A stretch of 64,000 bases of DNA from Branchiostoma belcheri (Eukaryota; Chordata; Leptocardii; Amphioxiformes; Branchiostomatidae), in contig NW_017802713.1 in the NCBI RefSeq assembly GCF_001625305.1, positions 2,857,579 through 2,921,578 of the forward strand. The letters run 5' to 3'. Below are positions 34,301 to 45,500 of the stretch, piece after piece. The first letter of the stretch is position 1. Each line of letters starts with the position of its first letter. The position numbers and the translations under genes were made by a program. Under the pieces are notes generated by a model that saw only the letters and a list, made by a program, of their open reading frames with translations, had not been told where the DNA came from and did no database searches.

Positions 34301-35667
34301 TGCTGTGCAGGGGTATGGCTGAGGTGAGGTGGATAGATGACTTTGACAAAGTGCAGGAGCTGTGTGAGGCTCCCTGGGCCTTCGTGTTTTTCCTGCGAGG
34401 AGTGAGAAGCAAAGTCAAGCAGACGATGTGGGCCCACGGCATCGGTCGCCACTCCAGGGACGAACTCCAAGGCATCATCGAGAAAGATCTCAGGGCCATC
34501 TCAAGTTTTCTGGGTATGCTCTAACTTACAAGTACAGTCAAACTTGTCTCAAAGACAACTAAGCAGGAAACTGAGGGAGAGTGGTGGTCTTCTTATAGAA
34601 GTGGTCTTCTTACACAAGTGGTCTTCTTACACAAGTGGTCCTGTTATACAAGTGGTCTTCTTATAGAAGTGGTCGTCTTATACAAGTGGTCTTCTTGTCA
34701 AGTGTTTTGCATGATTATGCATGATATTTCTAAGTGCCATGCATAAGGTTTAAAGACAAGCCTTATGAACAAGTATGCATAACTATAGGAAGTTTTATGC
34801 ATAACTCTTGGAACCTTATGGATAACCATGCATTAATGTGGCATGTTTTCCTCCTGGTATTTTGTGGTGGTACCACAATCTTAGTGCTCATGTGGGCTGT
34901 TTCAACGCCAACCATTAACGTGAGATAATTGCTGAAATATATGTATGTTGAAAAGTCAAAGTAAATTACAATCACAGAAATTTTTTTTTGCTTAAAATAT
35001 TTCAATTTTGGGTGGAAAAATGGAACCGAATGCTCCTTTAAGACAATGCATTACAATTGGTACATTTTTTTGGCGACATCTCAGGGTGGAGCCTAATGGT
35101 ACAGTATTGTGTGCAGTTTGCAAGAATTCTAGGAATTGTACAGGAATTTTATCCACAGGCATGGAATGTCCACAGGAGTGCCTCCCAGCTCTGTTTGCTG
35201 GCCTACATTTATGCCCACATTCCAGGAAACCCTTCGGAAAACCTAGATGCCCCAGATGCCCTACTTTCTGTGACGCCATTCACTATACACTCAGGGAAGG
35301 GTAGGGTTGATGTATCTATCTAGACTTAACAGGTACCAAGTATCCTCAAAATCATGAAATGACGGCAGTGCCATGCAAACAATAACCCTAACAGCAACCA
35401 CTGTCGCCATGGTAATTTTTTTTTCATTGCCAGTCTTGTTTGTCTTTGTCAGGTACCAAACCGTATCTGATGGGAGAACAGCCTACTGAGGTGGATGCAG
35501 CAGTGTTCGGTCAGCTGTCAGAGATTGTTTGGACAACATCCGGGTCCTACCTGCACAGGATTGTCACTGTGGACTGTCCCAACCTGCTGGCCTACTGCAA
35601 CCGTATCAAGGACCGCTATTGGTCAGACTGGGATCAGCTGACCAACAAAACCAAGAAGGACCAATGA
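31392..35667 (+). CDS. FAXC-like (failed axon connections) GST/metaxin-fold protein, copy A (spliced)
   Basis: Predicted exons are 31392-31602, 32150-32286, 32953-33119, 34311-34513 and 35453-35667, giving 310 aa. The N-terminus has a hydrophobic segment (GVLVGASALLVGAVLWSCC). A thioredoxin-like N-terminal domain follows (VKAIPCLTPFGIKLETYLRM, then GKIPWIEYNGE with its cis-Pro region), then an all-helical GST C-terminal domain (RWIDDF, MWAHGIGRHS, TKPYLMGEQPTEVDAAVFGQ). This is the family of Drosophila fax and vertebrate FAXC, implicated in axon development with Abl; catalytic GST activity is not established. It is shorter than vertebrate FAXC. The exon 2 donor is weak (GTTCGT). AATAAA at 35751 and 35784 are candidate poly(A) signals. 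A second copy follows at 42538. Confidence 0.88.
32455..32655. repeat. Two short intronic hairpins
   Basis: ATTGCCAGTTG..CAACTGGCAAT (about 32455-32497) and GTTAAAGCAATAGAC..GTCTATTGCTTTAAC (about 32601-32649) are perfect short inverted repeats in FAXC intron 2. Confidence 0.75.
33815..33965 (+). repeat. GGTTGGCTGAAGTTCGGGA dispersed repeat
   Basis: GGTTGGCTGAAGTTTGGGAG at one end and ACCAGCCAACCATGGCCAAA at the other match copies at 40385-40640, 49850-50140 (inverted) and 55505-55745. The family is non-coding. Confidence 0.65.
34585..34700 (+). repeat. About 19-bp tandem repeat (AAGTGGTCTTCTTATAC)n
   Basis: Five to six imperfect units of AAGTGGTCTTCTTACAC type lie just after the exon 4 donor of FAXC copy A. 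Confidence 0.85.
34855..34990 (+). repeat. TGTGGTGGTACCACAA dispersed repeat
   Basis: TTTGTGGTGGTACCACAATC followed by CGCCAACCATTAACGTGAGATAA recurs at 47540-47680 and inverted at 63470-63555. Confidence 0.6.
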
Positions 35668-35750
35668 AGACTTGCCTCTGTCATTGAGATTTTCATTCCA
35701 ATATTTGTTTTGGTATACTATGGGATAGGATTGATTCTACTTACTAGAAT

Positions 35751-35789
35751 AATAAATATATAGACTAGAATATATACTAGAATAATAAA
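35751..35789 (+). other. Candidate poly(A) signals of FAXC copy A
   Basis: AATAAA occurs at 35751 and again at 35784 within a short direct duplication (TACTAGAATAATAAATATAT), about 85-120 bases after the stop. Confidence 0.6.
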
Positions 35790-36485
35790 TATATAAAGTT
35801 TATTTGCAAATTCATGCCTACTGGGCAACAATACACTGTATAGTCAGTATAGAGTATACAGACTGGGATAAAATCTATATTTTTTTTAGTTTGACTTTTT
35901 TTTTGAAGGTTTGGAAGATGAAATGAGTAGTATAGTATCGACAGTATCCATCATATTATTCAGGCTCGGTCAAAGGTCAGGGGTCACTGTCATTTTGCTA
36001 AGAGCAGATATATGCAAATGTATGCAAAAATTATGCTAGATTTTAGGTAATAGCTTAGGTAAAAACTGAAATACAATCAAATGTTTTAATGTATGCCATA
36101 ACTAAGACCAACGTCCTTGCTAAGATTTTGGTGGGGTCTACATTCCGGGAGATGCATGGTTGTGCCTTATCTGTTTAGTTGTTTTTTATATATATACAAC
36201 TGTATTTACAATGTATATGTATATTTGTTGCTATTTGTAGCATGGAGCATATAGATGCAATGTTTTTTCTCATTGTGTATCCTTACAGCAATCATGTGTA
36301 GATACATCATATATATTATATTTTAACCTTCGGAGTAAAGATTACTCCCGAGTAAGTGTACTTGTGGTGTACATACATCGACACAAAGATACAAAAGACA
36401 GTAAGGTTTCTTCACTTTTCTTCAAAGACTTTTTTGGTATTATACGTTTGGAAATTATGGTGAGTCTTGTTTGCTCTTTTCCTTC

Positions 36486-36620
36486 CTAATCGTTAAAGGG
36501 GCAGTTGGAGATAAAGTGGATATCGTCTTCCACACTTTTTGACATACAGTGGTTACAAATTCTTTCCCCTACAGGTATACATGTATGTCTGTAGTGGGAA
36601 TATGTCATACCTACGGTATG
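36486..36620 (-). pseudogene. Remnant of a LINE reverse-transcriptase C-terminus
   Basis: The minus-strand frame encodes VGERICNHCMSKSVEDDIHF and ISNCPFND. The pattern (R-I-C-x2-C, VED-x2-HF, CP) is common at the C-terminal end of non-LTR retrotransposon ORF2 proteins. The surrounding frame is AT-rich and unrelated, so this is a short decayed fragment. Confidence 0.5.
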
Positions 36621-36837
36621 GACCAAAATATTAAAGTTGGTATGGTTGTGAATTGACCAAGTATCCAGAAACACGTTGCAAAAAAAAATCAAGATGAAGA
36701 AAAGACTTATTAAGAGCTCCCGCTTTGAAGTTTGTCCAATTGATTTTTTGCTAAAAAAATATGTTTCACGTACCTGGCTGAAGTTTACTATAATATAGCC
36801 AGATGACGTTGCCAAATCAGAGGTCCTTATTTCCTAT

Positions 36838-36985
36838 TGGTTATGACGCGGTTTAAGGCGGTTTTATTGGTTACGACGTCATAAGGCCTGGTCATTCCTA
36901 TAACCACCTCAACCGGCTAGTACGCTAGCGCTCACTCGGTGGTTTAAAGAAATGACCAGCTAGGCCTTATAACGTTATTATCTTA
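36838..36985. repeat. Imperfect palindrome in intergenic DNA
   Basis: ATAAGGCCTGGTCATT (about 36881) faces AATGACCAGCTAGGCCTTAT (about 36951), with AACCACC/GGTGGTT inside. Probably a foldback MITE. Confidence 0.6.
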
Positions 36986-36989
36986 TAGC

Positions 36990-38640
36990 CTCAGGGCGGG
37001 TCATTAACCCTTGATTGATGTCGTATAATATAACTGCTGCATAGTCCAAACTCAATGTCAAATTAATAAAATAACGACTTTTTTTTGGTCGCTTCTACCA
37101 TTGAGTCTGCCTTTAAAAGTGCATTAAACGTAAGTGATTCTATTTCTGTACTTCTGAATGGCTGAAAACATTTGCCATAGCTGAGGCTCTAGGCGCTCAC
37201 CTGACAACCTTTTCTGTATCCTCCCGGCTGGTTAATATTTACCGAACCGGTAACAGGCAAGCCGTTCTGCCGGTCAAGTTTGGCTTCATTCGTACGTAAG
37301 CTCCGCGCCTGCTCCCCTCTGTAGCTATAGTTAAGCATATATCACCAAGGTTCGGCGGATAGAAGGACGATTGGCCTCTTTACGTAGCCGTTCTTACTAC
37401 TTCCAGTGTCTCAGCATATAAACACACATTACAAGTAAGTGGTTCTATTTCTGTGCTAAAACCAAACGTCATAACTTGGGCCATGGAACATAGTTATCAT
37501 GCCATTATGCCTCTAGTTAATGTTTGCCAACCTAGTCCATAGTTTGAGTGATTTTTTAGGGTAATTCTTTTCTTAAGAAGGTAATTGTTAAGAAGGTAAT
37601 TGTTAAGAAGGTAATTCTTTTCTCGTATGCTTTAAAAAGAAAAAGGCGAACTATACTACGGTCAAGTCAACGTTTGTTGCTCAAGCATGGCAGGTACAAT
37701 GTAAGGCGAAGTGTCATAAGACTACCAACTATTTATGCTATAAGTTAAAATATACTCTACACGTCTATTCTAAGCCATACAATATTGACAGTATGCTATC
37801 AGACATATTTATCAGAAAAGGTTGTGTGTTTTTTTGCTGCCATGTAATTGGATTATTTTTATCGGATTAATTTTAACGTGCATTGTAACACATACCACAT
37901 AACACACAACAAGGTGAACTTTGGCACCACTAACATGTTGTCGACCTGTACCGACATTATATACATGTACGAGCACGTTCTACTCCAGTAGTATGTACAG
38001 TACATGCACAAATACGAACTACCAGAACAACATTTCCCGATCGCTACACGTACTACAGCCGCTGCGAGGAGGGTTATAGTCTTTGTAGGTGAGAAAAACA
38101 ATGGTTATTATAACGTAAACTTGATATATAGAAAGGGTTAGGGTAGGACAATGTTTAACTTAGATACTAGTATAGTCTATTAACCTAGCAAACAAAGACT
38201 TTGTCACGGGACAAGCTCTGTGTAAATTAGACAGGCCACACGGTAAACCCTAGACAAATTTGTATACTGACGAAACAACGTGGTTCATTGGCAGTTAACA
38301 AGAAAGGCCGACATTTGCTTGGTAGCAAATACAGCATATTCCAGTCCACTTCCCTCCCCATTCCAAAACGGACTGTTCTATATCAACCTTTCTATCCAGT
38401 ATATATTGAATGTTTCAAAGTTCGTAACAATTGTTCTCGAAACCCCCATACAGTGCTTTTTAGTGTCAATGAACACCAATATAGTTCTTTTCAACAAGTA
38501 TTTACAAAACCCCAAATTAGAGCCTTTTAGTAACAGTGTTAGTCGGGTCATTTGGTTCTACGTTAGGGTACCAGAGCCAAAAGTGTACATTTTTGTCTGA
38601 AAATAGCAAAAACCTGTGTTAGCTGTCCAATTGTTATTCT
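36990..38640. other. Intergenic, no gene seen
   Basis: Only a short triplicated AAGAAGGTAATTGTT motif at about 37577-37618 was noted. The 5' UTR exon and promoter of the KCNMB-like gene may lie here but cannot be pinpointed. Confidence 0.5.
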
Positions 38641-38677
38641 GCTTTTTTCTCTAATGTCTTCCTTGCAGAAGAAAGCG

Positions 38678-41347
38678 ATGGCGGCAAATGAACCAGCCCG
38701 CGACCCGGAAAGTTGTAAGATAATCTGGTGGATCAGCATTTCGGTGACTCTGGCAGCCTGTTGTTTTGTAGCCGTTGTTGTTGTGGGAGTCGTTATCGCT
38801 AAGCCTGTGGTAGAGACGGACTCACTGTCATTCCAGGCAGCCAACTGTACAACCTTCAAGATCTACTGGACAGGTGAGTTGCCTCTTTCTTCTTTACGAA
38901 GGCCCACAACGATACTTCCATACACCTCTTCCATAGCCCTGCCACACCGCGCTTCCAGGGGATATACTGTCCATACACCTCCTCTGCGGCCCTTGGCAGC
39001 GCGGTGTGGAAGGGCCGCGGAAGAGCGGTATGGAAGGTATATCCCTTGGAAGCTCGGTGTGGCAGGGCTGTGGAAGAGGTGTATGGAACTGTCGTTAACG
39101 TTGTGGGCCTTCGTACTTCTTCTTTACGCCTTGTCATGAAGACTGGTCGAACCATGGTCGAACCAACCATGCTTAAGTTGGTTACAACCCGCCGCGCGTG
39201 CTTTTTGTCCGTACGTTTTTTGGGAGGCCACGTCTGCTACGTTTTTCTGAAAACGTGGGGAAGAACTGGCATGAGCAGTACGTTAACGCACGTCACTCAC
39301 ACGGTTGCGAAAGGTGTTAGTATGTCATCTGCACGCCGGCCACATCTGGCCGCTTTACCGTATGCAGACCGTACTTACACGTGCTGCTTACGTACGGTAC
39401 ATGCCGGTACGTACGGGGCACGCGCGTCGCCCGTACTCGCACGTACGGGCTGTGAATCCGCAGCTCGCACGCAGAGAAAGTTTTGCATGCACTTAAAGTG
39501 CTAGCTATAGGTCGTGTCTGCGTGCTCCCAAATCCTCTGGATTCCGTACGGAGGTGGTATACGCACCACTTACGGATCCCCAAAATTTGTCCACGTTTTT
39601 GCACGTAGACAGCACGCAATAACGCGTACGGAGGGTTGTGACCGACGCTTTAGGAGTACCTCTAGGTAGGTAGGAAAAAAGTTGGCTTTACGAAAGCCAG
39701 AACCTTTAGATAATTTATCAAATTGCTTGATATTTTTGTGTTAAAAGCTATGTATAATTTCCATGGACAGGGAAGACTCCAGGGTGCAATTGCGGGAAGA
39801 ACTGCCACTCGTGGTACCCGTGTTACCGGTACCTGGTGCAGTACGTGCCGGCATCAGGAGGGAACGGCACGGCGCGCCAGGCTGTCATGTTCGACACCGA
39901 GGGCGGTCTGAACACGGGGCGAGCCGCGGGAGAGGTCAGAGGTCATTACTTTGGCATACAACCCTTTAAATTGTATGATTCTTGACTTTTTATGATGTAA
40001 CCCAACACTAGTTACGATGGTAACAGACAGTCTGGTTCAGGTCTTTGACCTTTTTGCCATAAGACAGGAATGGGAAAAGTAGCAAAAACAATATGTTTTC
40101 CTTCGGTAAACATAATGATAAAATCATGATCACATAAAAAAAATCAGCATTCAAATTCAAGGAAACATTGACATGATGTGTGTCATCGTTTTTCCCCAGG
40201 ACCTTCAGTGCGCTACAAGACCCTGTGACAGAGATCATGGAAAGGACGCGTTTGCGAGTTTTAACGCCACCTACGGCGTAGGGCAAACGTACAACTGTCT
40301 GTACAATCCGAAGGACCCAGACGTAAGTATTAGATGCATTTTCATTTAGTAAAGCTTAATGGCCCATTCAAAACTTACCCCGAACACGGGGTTGGTTGAA
40401 GTTCGGGAGAAGTTTAATTTGACAGAATTTGACCACGACTATAACCTTTCGTTACGAATCGAATCAAATTTGAGTCGACCACGTCCCGACCAGGCCTGGT
40501 CCCGACCACTCTTGACCTATTCCCAAATACCAGCCAATCATAGCCGAACCTCCCACCCACACCTGAATGTCGGTTTTATAACATTTTGAAACATTCGGCT
40601 GGAGCAGCCGAATTGTAGCCCGACCACAACCAACCACAACCCACTCCCCAAATGGTTGGGGGTGGGGTTGTGTCGGCAGCAAATATATACGTGTCCGGGG
40701 ATTAAAGGACCTGGAAACACACCTGTTATGTAATGCTTTCAATTCCCTAAACCTTAAAGCGATATTATCATAATTTTTGTTTGTTTGTTTGTTTGTTTTA
40801 CACATTGTTTCTGCTATAAGCCTACCTGGCTGGGTTCATGTTGACATTTGGGGAGTAAAAATTTAACGTCATTACGCCACAAAAACGTGTTGGAAAACTG
40901 CCAACTCCTCCGCTGTTTCATTACATTCTTTTTAGGAGCCCCCTAAAAATGCAGCGGGGAATGGCGCATGCTTGTTCTCGCTCTGCACTGAGTCGCCAGA
41001 AAAGCGAAATAGGGACCTTAGTATGTTGGAAGTCATTGAAAATGACTATCAAAATGAGAAAATTTGATTACTTATAAATCATATTTACAATTTTTTCGCA
41101 AAAATCTTACATAATATCGCTTTAATTTTCCACCTTCCAGTTCGTCATACTAGGGAGACTGTTTTCGTGGGACGCCATGTTTCACGGCATGCTGTGGCCG
41201 AGTATCGGGTTCGCCATCTTCGCTGTTCTCTCGGTGTACTGGATTGTCCGGCTGAAGAAGACCGCCGCTTCCAGCCCTGACTCCACCACGACACTGCCCG
41301 GAAACATCGACCAACCGACACAGTATAGCGGTTTTACATACAAGTAG
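38678..41347 (+). CDS. KCNMB-like BK-channel beta subunit (spliced)
   Basis: Predicted exons are 38678-38873, 39771-39934, 40200-40322 and 41141-41347, about 229 aa. TTTTTTCTCTAATGTCTTCC + TTGCAG just before 38669 is a strong acceptor, so a non-coding first exon is likely and the ATG at 38678 (MAANEPARD) is preferred to the in-frame ATG at 38654. The protein has a short N-terminal cytoplasmic part, TM1 (WWISISVTLAACCFVAVVVV), a loop of about 115 residues with eight cysteines and NxS/T sites, TM2 (MLWPSIGFAIFAVLSVYWIV) and a short tail. Family marks are WYPCYRYLVQY, an NCLYNP motif and AMFHGMLWPS just before TM2, which fit the KCNMB pattern. Such subunits tune Ca2+ and voltage gating of Slo1 channels; association here is inferred. 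The loop Cys spacing GCNCGKNC is unusual. Confidence 0.78.
38896..39115. repeat. Foldback element in KCNMB-like intron 1
   Basis: CGAAGGCCCACAACG..ACTTCCATACACCTCTTCC at the left is inverted at the right (GGAAGAGGTGTATGGAACT.. GTTGTGGGCCTTCG). Inner segments (GCGGTGTGGAAGGG and others) add further pairing. It starts only about 22 bases after the exon 1 donor. Confidence 0.85.
39172..39653. mobile_element. MITE with GGTTGTGACCG(T)CGCTTTA ends
   Basis: The left end GGTTACAACCCGCCGCGCGT continues GCTTTTTGTCCGTACGTTTT. The right end is CGTACGGAGGGTTGTGACCG + ACGCTTTA. The interior is rich in CGTACG. It is the same family as 59331-61448. No transposase. Confidence 0.75.
40385..40640 (+). repeat. 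GGTTGGCTGAAGTTCGGGA dispersed repeat
   Basis: GGTTGGTTGAAGTTCGGGAG and CCAGCCAATCATAGCCGAAC mark a fuller copy of the family noted at 33815, in intron 3 of the KCNMB-like gene. Confidence 0.65.
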
Positions 41348-41409
41348 AGACTAAACTCCACAATTAATCAAATAAGAGCTATCTACCATCCAATAGCTAC
41401 CCTATAGCT

Positions 41410-41602
41410 ACCACGTTCAGATCATATGAGATATGAAAATCGGAAGTTACGCTGCAGTAACAATGGCAAGCATGCTGTGACGCCTACGGAGCCCAAAATC
41501 TAATAATGTTGAGGCGTCGCCAAGACCTACTCACCTACCAAGTTTCATGACAATCCACCAATAGCTTCTTGAGTTATACGATGCTAAACGACGACGCATA
41601 TA

Positions 41603-41676
<74 letters not shown>

Positions 41677-41690
41677 TACACAGTCACATA
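41410..41690 (+). repeat. Microsatellite repeat family copy ending in (CA)n
   Basis: ATCATATGAGATATGAAAAT, CGGAAGTTACGCTGCAGTAA, GCCCAAAATCTAATAATGTT and CCTACCAAGTTTCATGACAA match the family; it ends in about 32 CA units (41607-41671). It lies in the 3' flank of the KCNMB-like gene. Confidence 0.75.
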
Positions 41691-42537
41691 CAAACGCAAC
41701 CAAAAACATAGCTTTCTGGCGAAGATAATAACGAACTGCAAAAGGGCATGTGGTAAAATGAGGATCGTTTTCAATGGGATTAGCAACATACTTTTACTAG
41801 AAGATACAATGTTCTGGGTAATTACTATGTAAATGTAGTTTTAATGATATAGCAAATTGTAGAACCATATGTCCTTACCATAAATTAACAACGCTTGGCT
41901 ATTCACAACATGCTACCATTATCACTATGAAGACGGGTTACTAAGTCTGACAAAGATTCTGTGGGTCAAAGAAGGACATAACTCGTAAATGATTTTAATG
42001 TTTAGAATTATTGTTAGCTTTATTTCATGTCACTATAAAACAAAACAGTCCCGATGAAAATTAACCTATTGTGTCATTGTACAAAGTTTAGAGGCACATA
42101 TCTTTATGAACAATAAACAGCACATGTTCAATGACCATGTCAAATTAATTTTCATTTGTTTTGTTTTTACGCATATGAATCGATGAGACCGTGGCGGAAA
42201 CGTCACCTAATTTGATTATGTCAAAAACAATCTTCTCCTTTATCTTTGACCATTCTTCGAAATCTACAAGTTGGTGAAAGCGAGGAGGTTTCAATGTAAA
42301 CCTTCTTGGTCGAAGGGGGAGAACGGGAGAGGTGACTGAGCGACCAGTGCAGGTCCACGTCAAACCGCAAGGCGGAGATGCTAAAAGTTGACCCCTGACA
42401 CTGACCTACTTGCACCAACACCAACGAGTCAGCATTACACAGTTGTTCTGTGCTGAGGTCAATTTTCGCCAATTTCACTGTTACTTTGGACGTAGTTTTA
42501 GTACTTTTTAAAGTCATCAAAAGACAGGGTATTCCAA

Positions 42538-45500
42538 ATGTCTCTAGGATTCCAGGCGTCGCCAGCGGGCCTCTTAGAGTACCTCCAGACTTCAGTCGTG
42601 CAGTTGTTGACAGACCCCACCCAACTCTCTCCCGGCCAGGGTGTTCTTGTCGGCGCCTCTGCGCTGTTAGTCGGGGCGGTGTTGTGGAGCTGCTGCGGGG
42701 GACAGAGGAGAAACAAGGTCAAGTTGAGGGCAGAGTTTACCCCAGGTAAAGCTTACCTATTGAATTATGTATGCAGGGGGCGTGGTCTGAACTCCGCGGA
42801 CACCCTGGGTTACCGTATGTGCATAGTGCGTACGTACGTGACGTAATGCTACTACTTCCGGGTATGGAAGTAACGCTACATTGTAGTGTTTTGGGAATGT
42901 TGTAACTATAAGTACTAGTAGGTTTGTGTGTATACTAGTACTCGTCAGGACAGAGTAGGTTGACATCACGTGGGTGGTGAAAGATTGACAGAATGAAAGG
43001 TCAAAAGGTCACAGGAAAGGAGTTGAAGTTCAATGAAATCACGGAATCTGGCTGGGTAGCATGGGGGACTTACAGGTCTCAGTTCAATTGCATCAGGTAG
43101 CTGTTCTTTGAAAGTTTGTGAGTCCCAATTTAAGTATGACTATTTTAGTATTTAGAATTCTCATTGGATTTGTTAAATTTCCTTGTATAAACTCATCAAT
43201 AGGCATTCCTCAGTGTGTGACCTGTTAATTTAGTATAAATCATATTCATAATCACCATGAATGAATTGAATAAGACTCTTCCAGTTTTTAATGTGCCCCC
43301 TTGCTCAAATTTTGTGTGCTGCAAACTTAACTTTGGGGACAACAGAAACTTTTTGACAAACTGTAGAGAAGCCTATTTGCAGCCATGTGCTAAAAATCAA
43401 TTTTGCTATGTATATTATATATCTTTTCTTCTTTCTTTGGCAGTTCAGTCTACGATAGATATCACTATCAGGAAAATTGTTTTGGCAGGGTCACACATGC
43501 AGTCAGTGCATGTAGCGATTAAACAGATGTTGACTTAGGTTTTCAGTGATTTTCTATTAGGTTGAAACAATTCTGTCAAATTAATAACACAATTGAAGCA
43601 TATTCACAATGTCATATTACATAGAGTTAAACTTTTGCGATTTTATTGTGTTGGTTTCTATTCTAAATTAACTTTCAATACTTCCAATGCAGGAAAAGTG
43701 TATTTACACGCACCGCCACCTGTAAAGGCGATCCCATGTCTGACTCCATTTGGTATGAAGCTGGAGACATATCTGCGTATGGCTGATATTCCATTCGAGC
43801 ACATGTATGGGAGGAGTATGGGCCCAAAGGTTTGTATACACCTAAGTTTAATTACAGTATTTAGAAATACTCAGTAACCATCTGCAGTCTGCATTTTGCT
43901 GAGATATTTTGTGTTTACTACTACTAGTACTCCCGGGTTCGAGTCCTGACATGCCACCCGCCTTGTGCCCTTGGGAAAGGCACTTTACACGACTTTCCTC
44001 ACTTAGCACAGGTGTAAATGAGTATTGTATGAGACTCTGTAATATACAAGTAGTTTTGCATGTATTTTTCAAATTCCATTATAAAATGTTTGCCAACATG
44101 CAATTTTGTATATGCCATGGGTCTAGATGATCCAAATTGCAGAAAAAATTTTTGACATTCTGCTAATATTGCAGAATACTGAAAAAAGGATGAATTATTG
44201 TTATTAATGTTAATTATTGTCAAGTGATCATCTGAACGTTGCCATTCTCAGGGTAAAATCCCGTGGATTGAGTACAACGGTGAAGCCATGGGAGACTCTG
44301 GTCTCATCCTGGAGTTTCTGAACAGGGAGAAAGGTGTGGACCTGAACCAGTCCCTGAGTGCTGCAGACAAGGCTGTCAGCAGGGCCTTCACTAAGATGGT
44401 GGAGGAGAACACTTACTGGTACTATACTAATAGATTCAGGAAAATTATATCAGATCAGGGATAATTGCTTCTGCTCTTGGGTCTTTAAAGCAAAGGATAG
44501 AGTCCTAAAGATGATGTTATGTTATGTCCATGGTTTTTCCTTCACTCTCTTTCTTAATTGTTTCTGATTTTCAAGGAAATGACTTTGGTGAGTTTTGATG
44601 GAAATTGATACATGTAACTATACCCCCAATGCCTTAAAATGCCACAATGCCTCATGCACTGAAATATTGACCCAAAGTGAGTTCAGGTTGAAGCAGCAAA
44701 AAGTTTTCCTTTTTTCTTTTCTTTACTCATTTCACAATGAATCTCAGCTTTTAAATAGCCTGGTAATATTTGTGTAGTTAGTGCCATGTCATTTTTTAAA
44801 TCAAATTTTCAGTTTATGTTGTGCTTTCAAACCCACACCCACGTCCTATACAGATACATGTACCTGTGATTGTTTTCATTTTATTACTCCTCCCCAGTTT
44901 GTAAAGATTCAGATTTGAAGTTGCAATATTTACTGTACAAATATACATTAAGGTCTTGTGTGATGGAGGTATATTGTTTAGGCACCTCCATCACTTAGAA
45001 TGTTTAGAACTAGTATTAGACTATGTATAAGTAACATGACATGTCAAACTCAACATACATTGTATACTTGTACGAACTACTAGGTTAATTCATTTGTATC
45101 CACTTTTATTTGTCTATAACTAATTATCTGTATCAGTATACCTGGTACAGCCACCCTTTGGCATTACACACCAGCTTCGCAGGCATGCGGCGTGGCGGCA
45201 GCTAGCTATATCACATCGAACGACTTGTTACACTCAATCTTTGCACAGGACTTGTTTAAAGCTTTCTAGTGAGGATGCGCCAACTGTGCTTGGTGGCAAC
45301 GAGTTCCAGTCTACGATTTTTCTGGGGAAATACCAGTTTTTTCACACCTCAATTCTTGGTTGATAACTCTGACATTTGAAAGTATGACTGTTTCTTGTTC
45401 TTTTCTGGGCTGGTATCAGATACCTACGTAGTTGCTGTACTTTTGTTGTACCAATAAACATTGTTGTGTTTCTTTACTGTGTAGGGGTCTGGTTGAGGAC

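Noticed and set aside
36486-36815. A 109-aa protein-coding gene
   Set aside because: Only the C-terminal part has the HC..VEDDIHF..CP pattern of LINE ORF2; the rest is AT-rich noise, so it was called a retroelement remnant.
39004-39504. A 166-aa frame in KCNMB-like intron 1
   Set aside because: It spans two foldback elements and has no domain or splice support.
42450-42749. Alternative 5' extension of FAXC copy B exon 1 in another frame (and its match at 31319)
   Set aside because: The frame that continues through spliced exons 2-5 starts at 42538 and 31392; the other is an overlapping shadow conserved only because the DNA is conserved.
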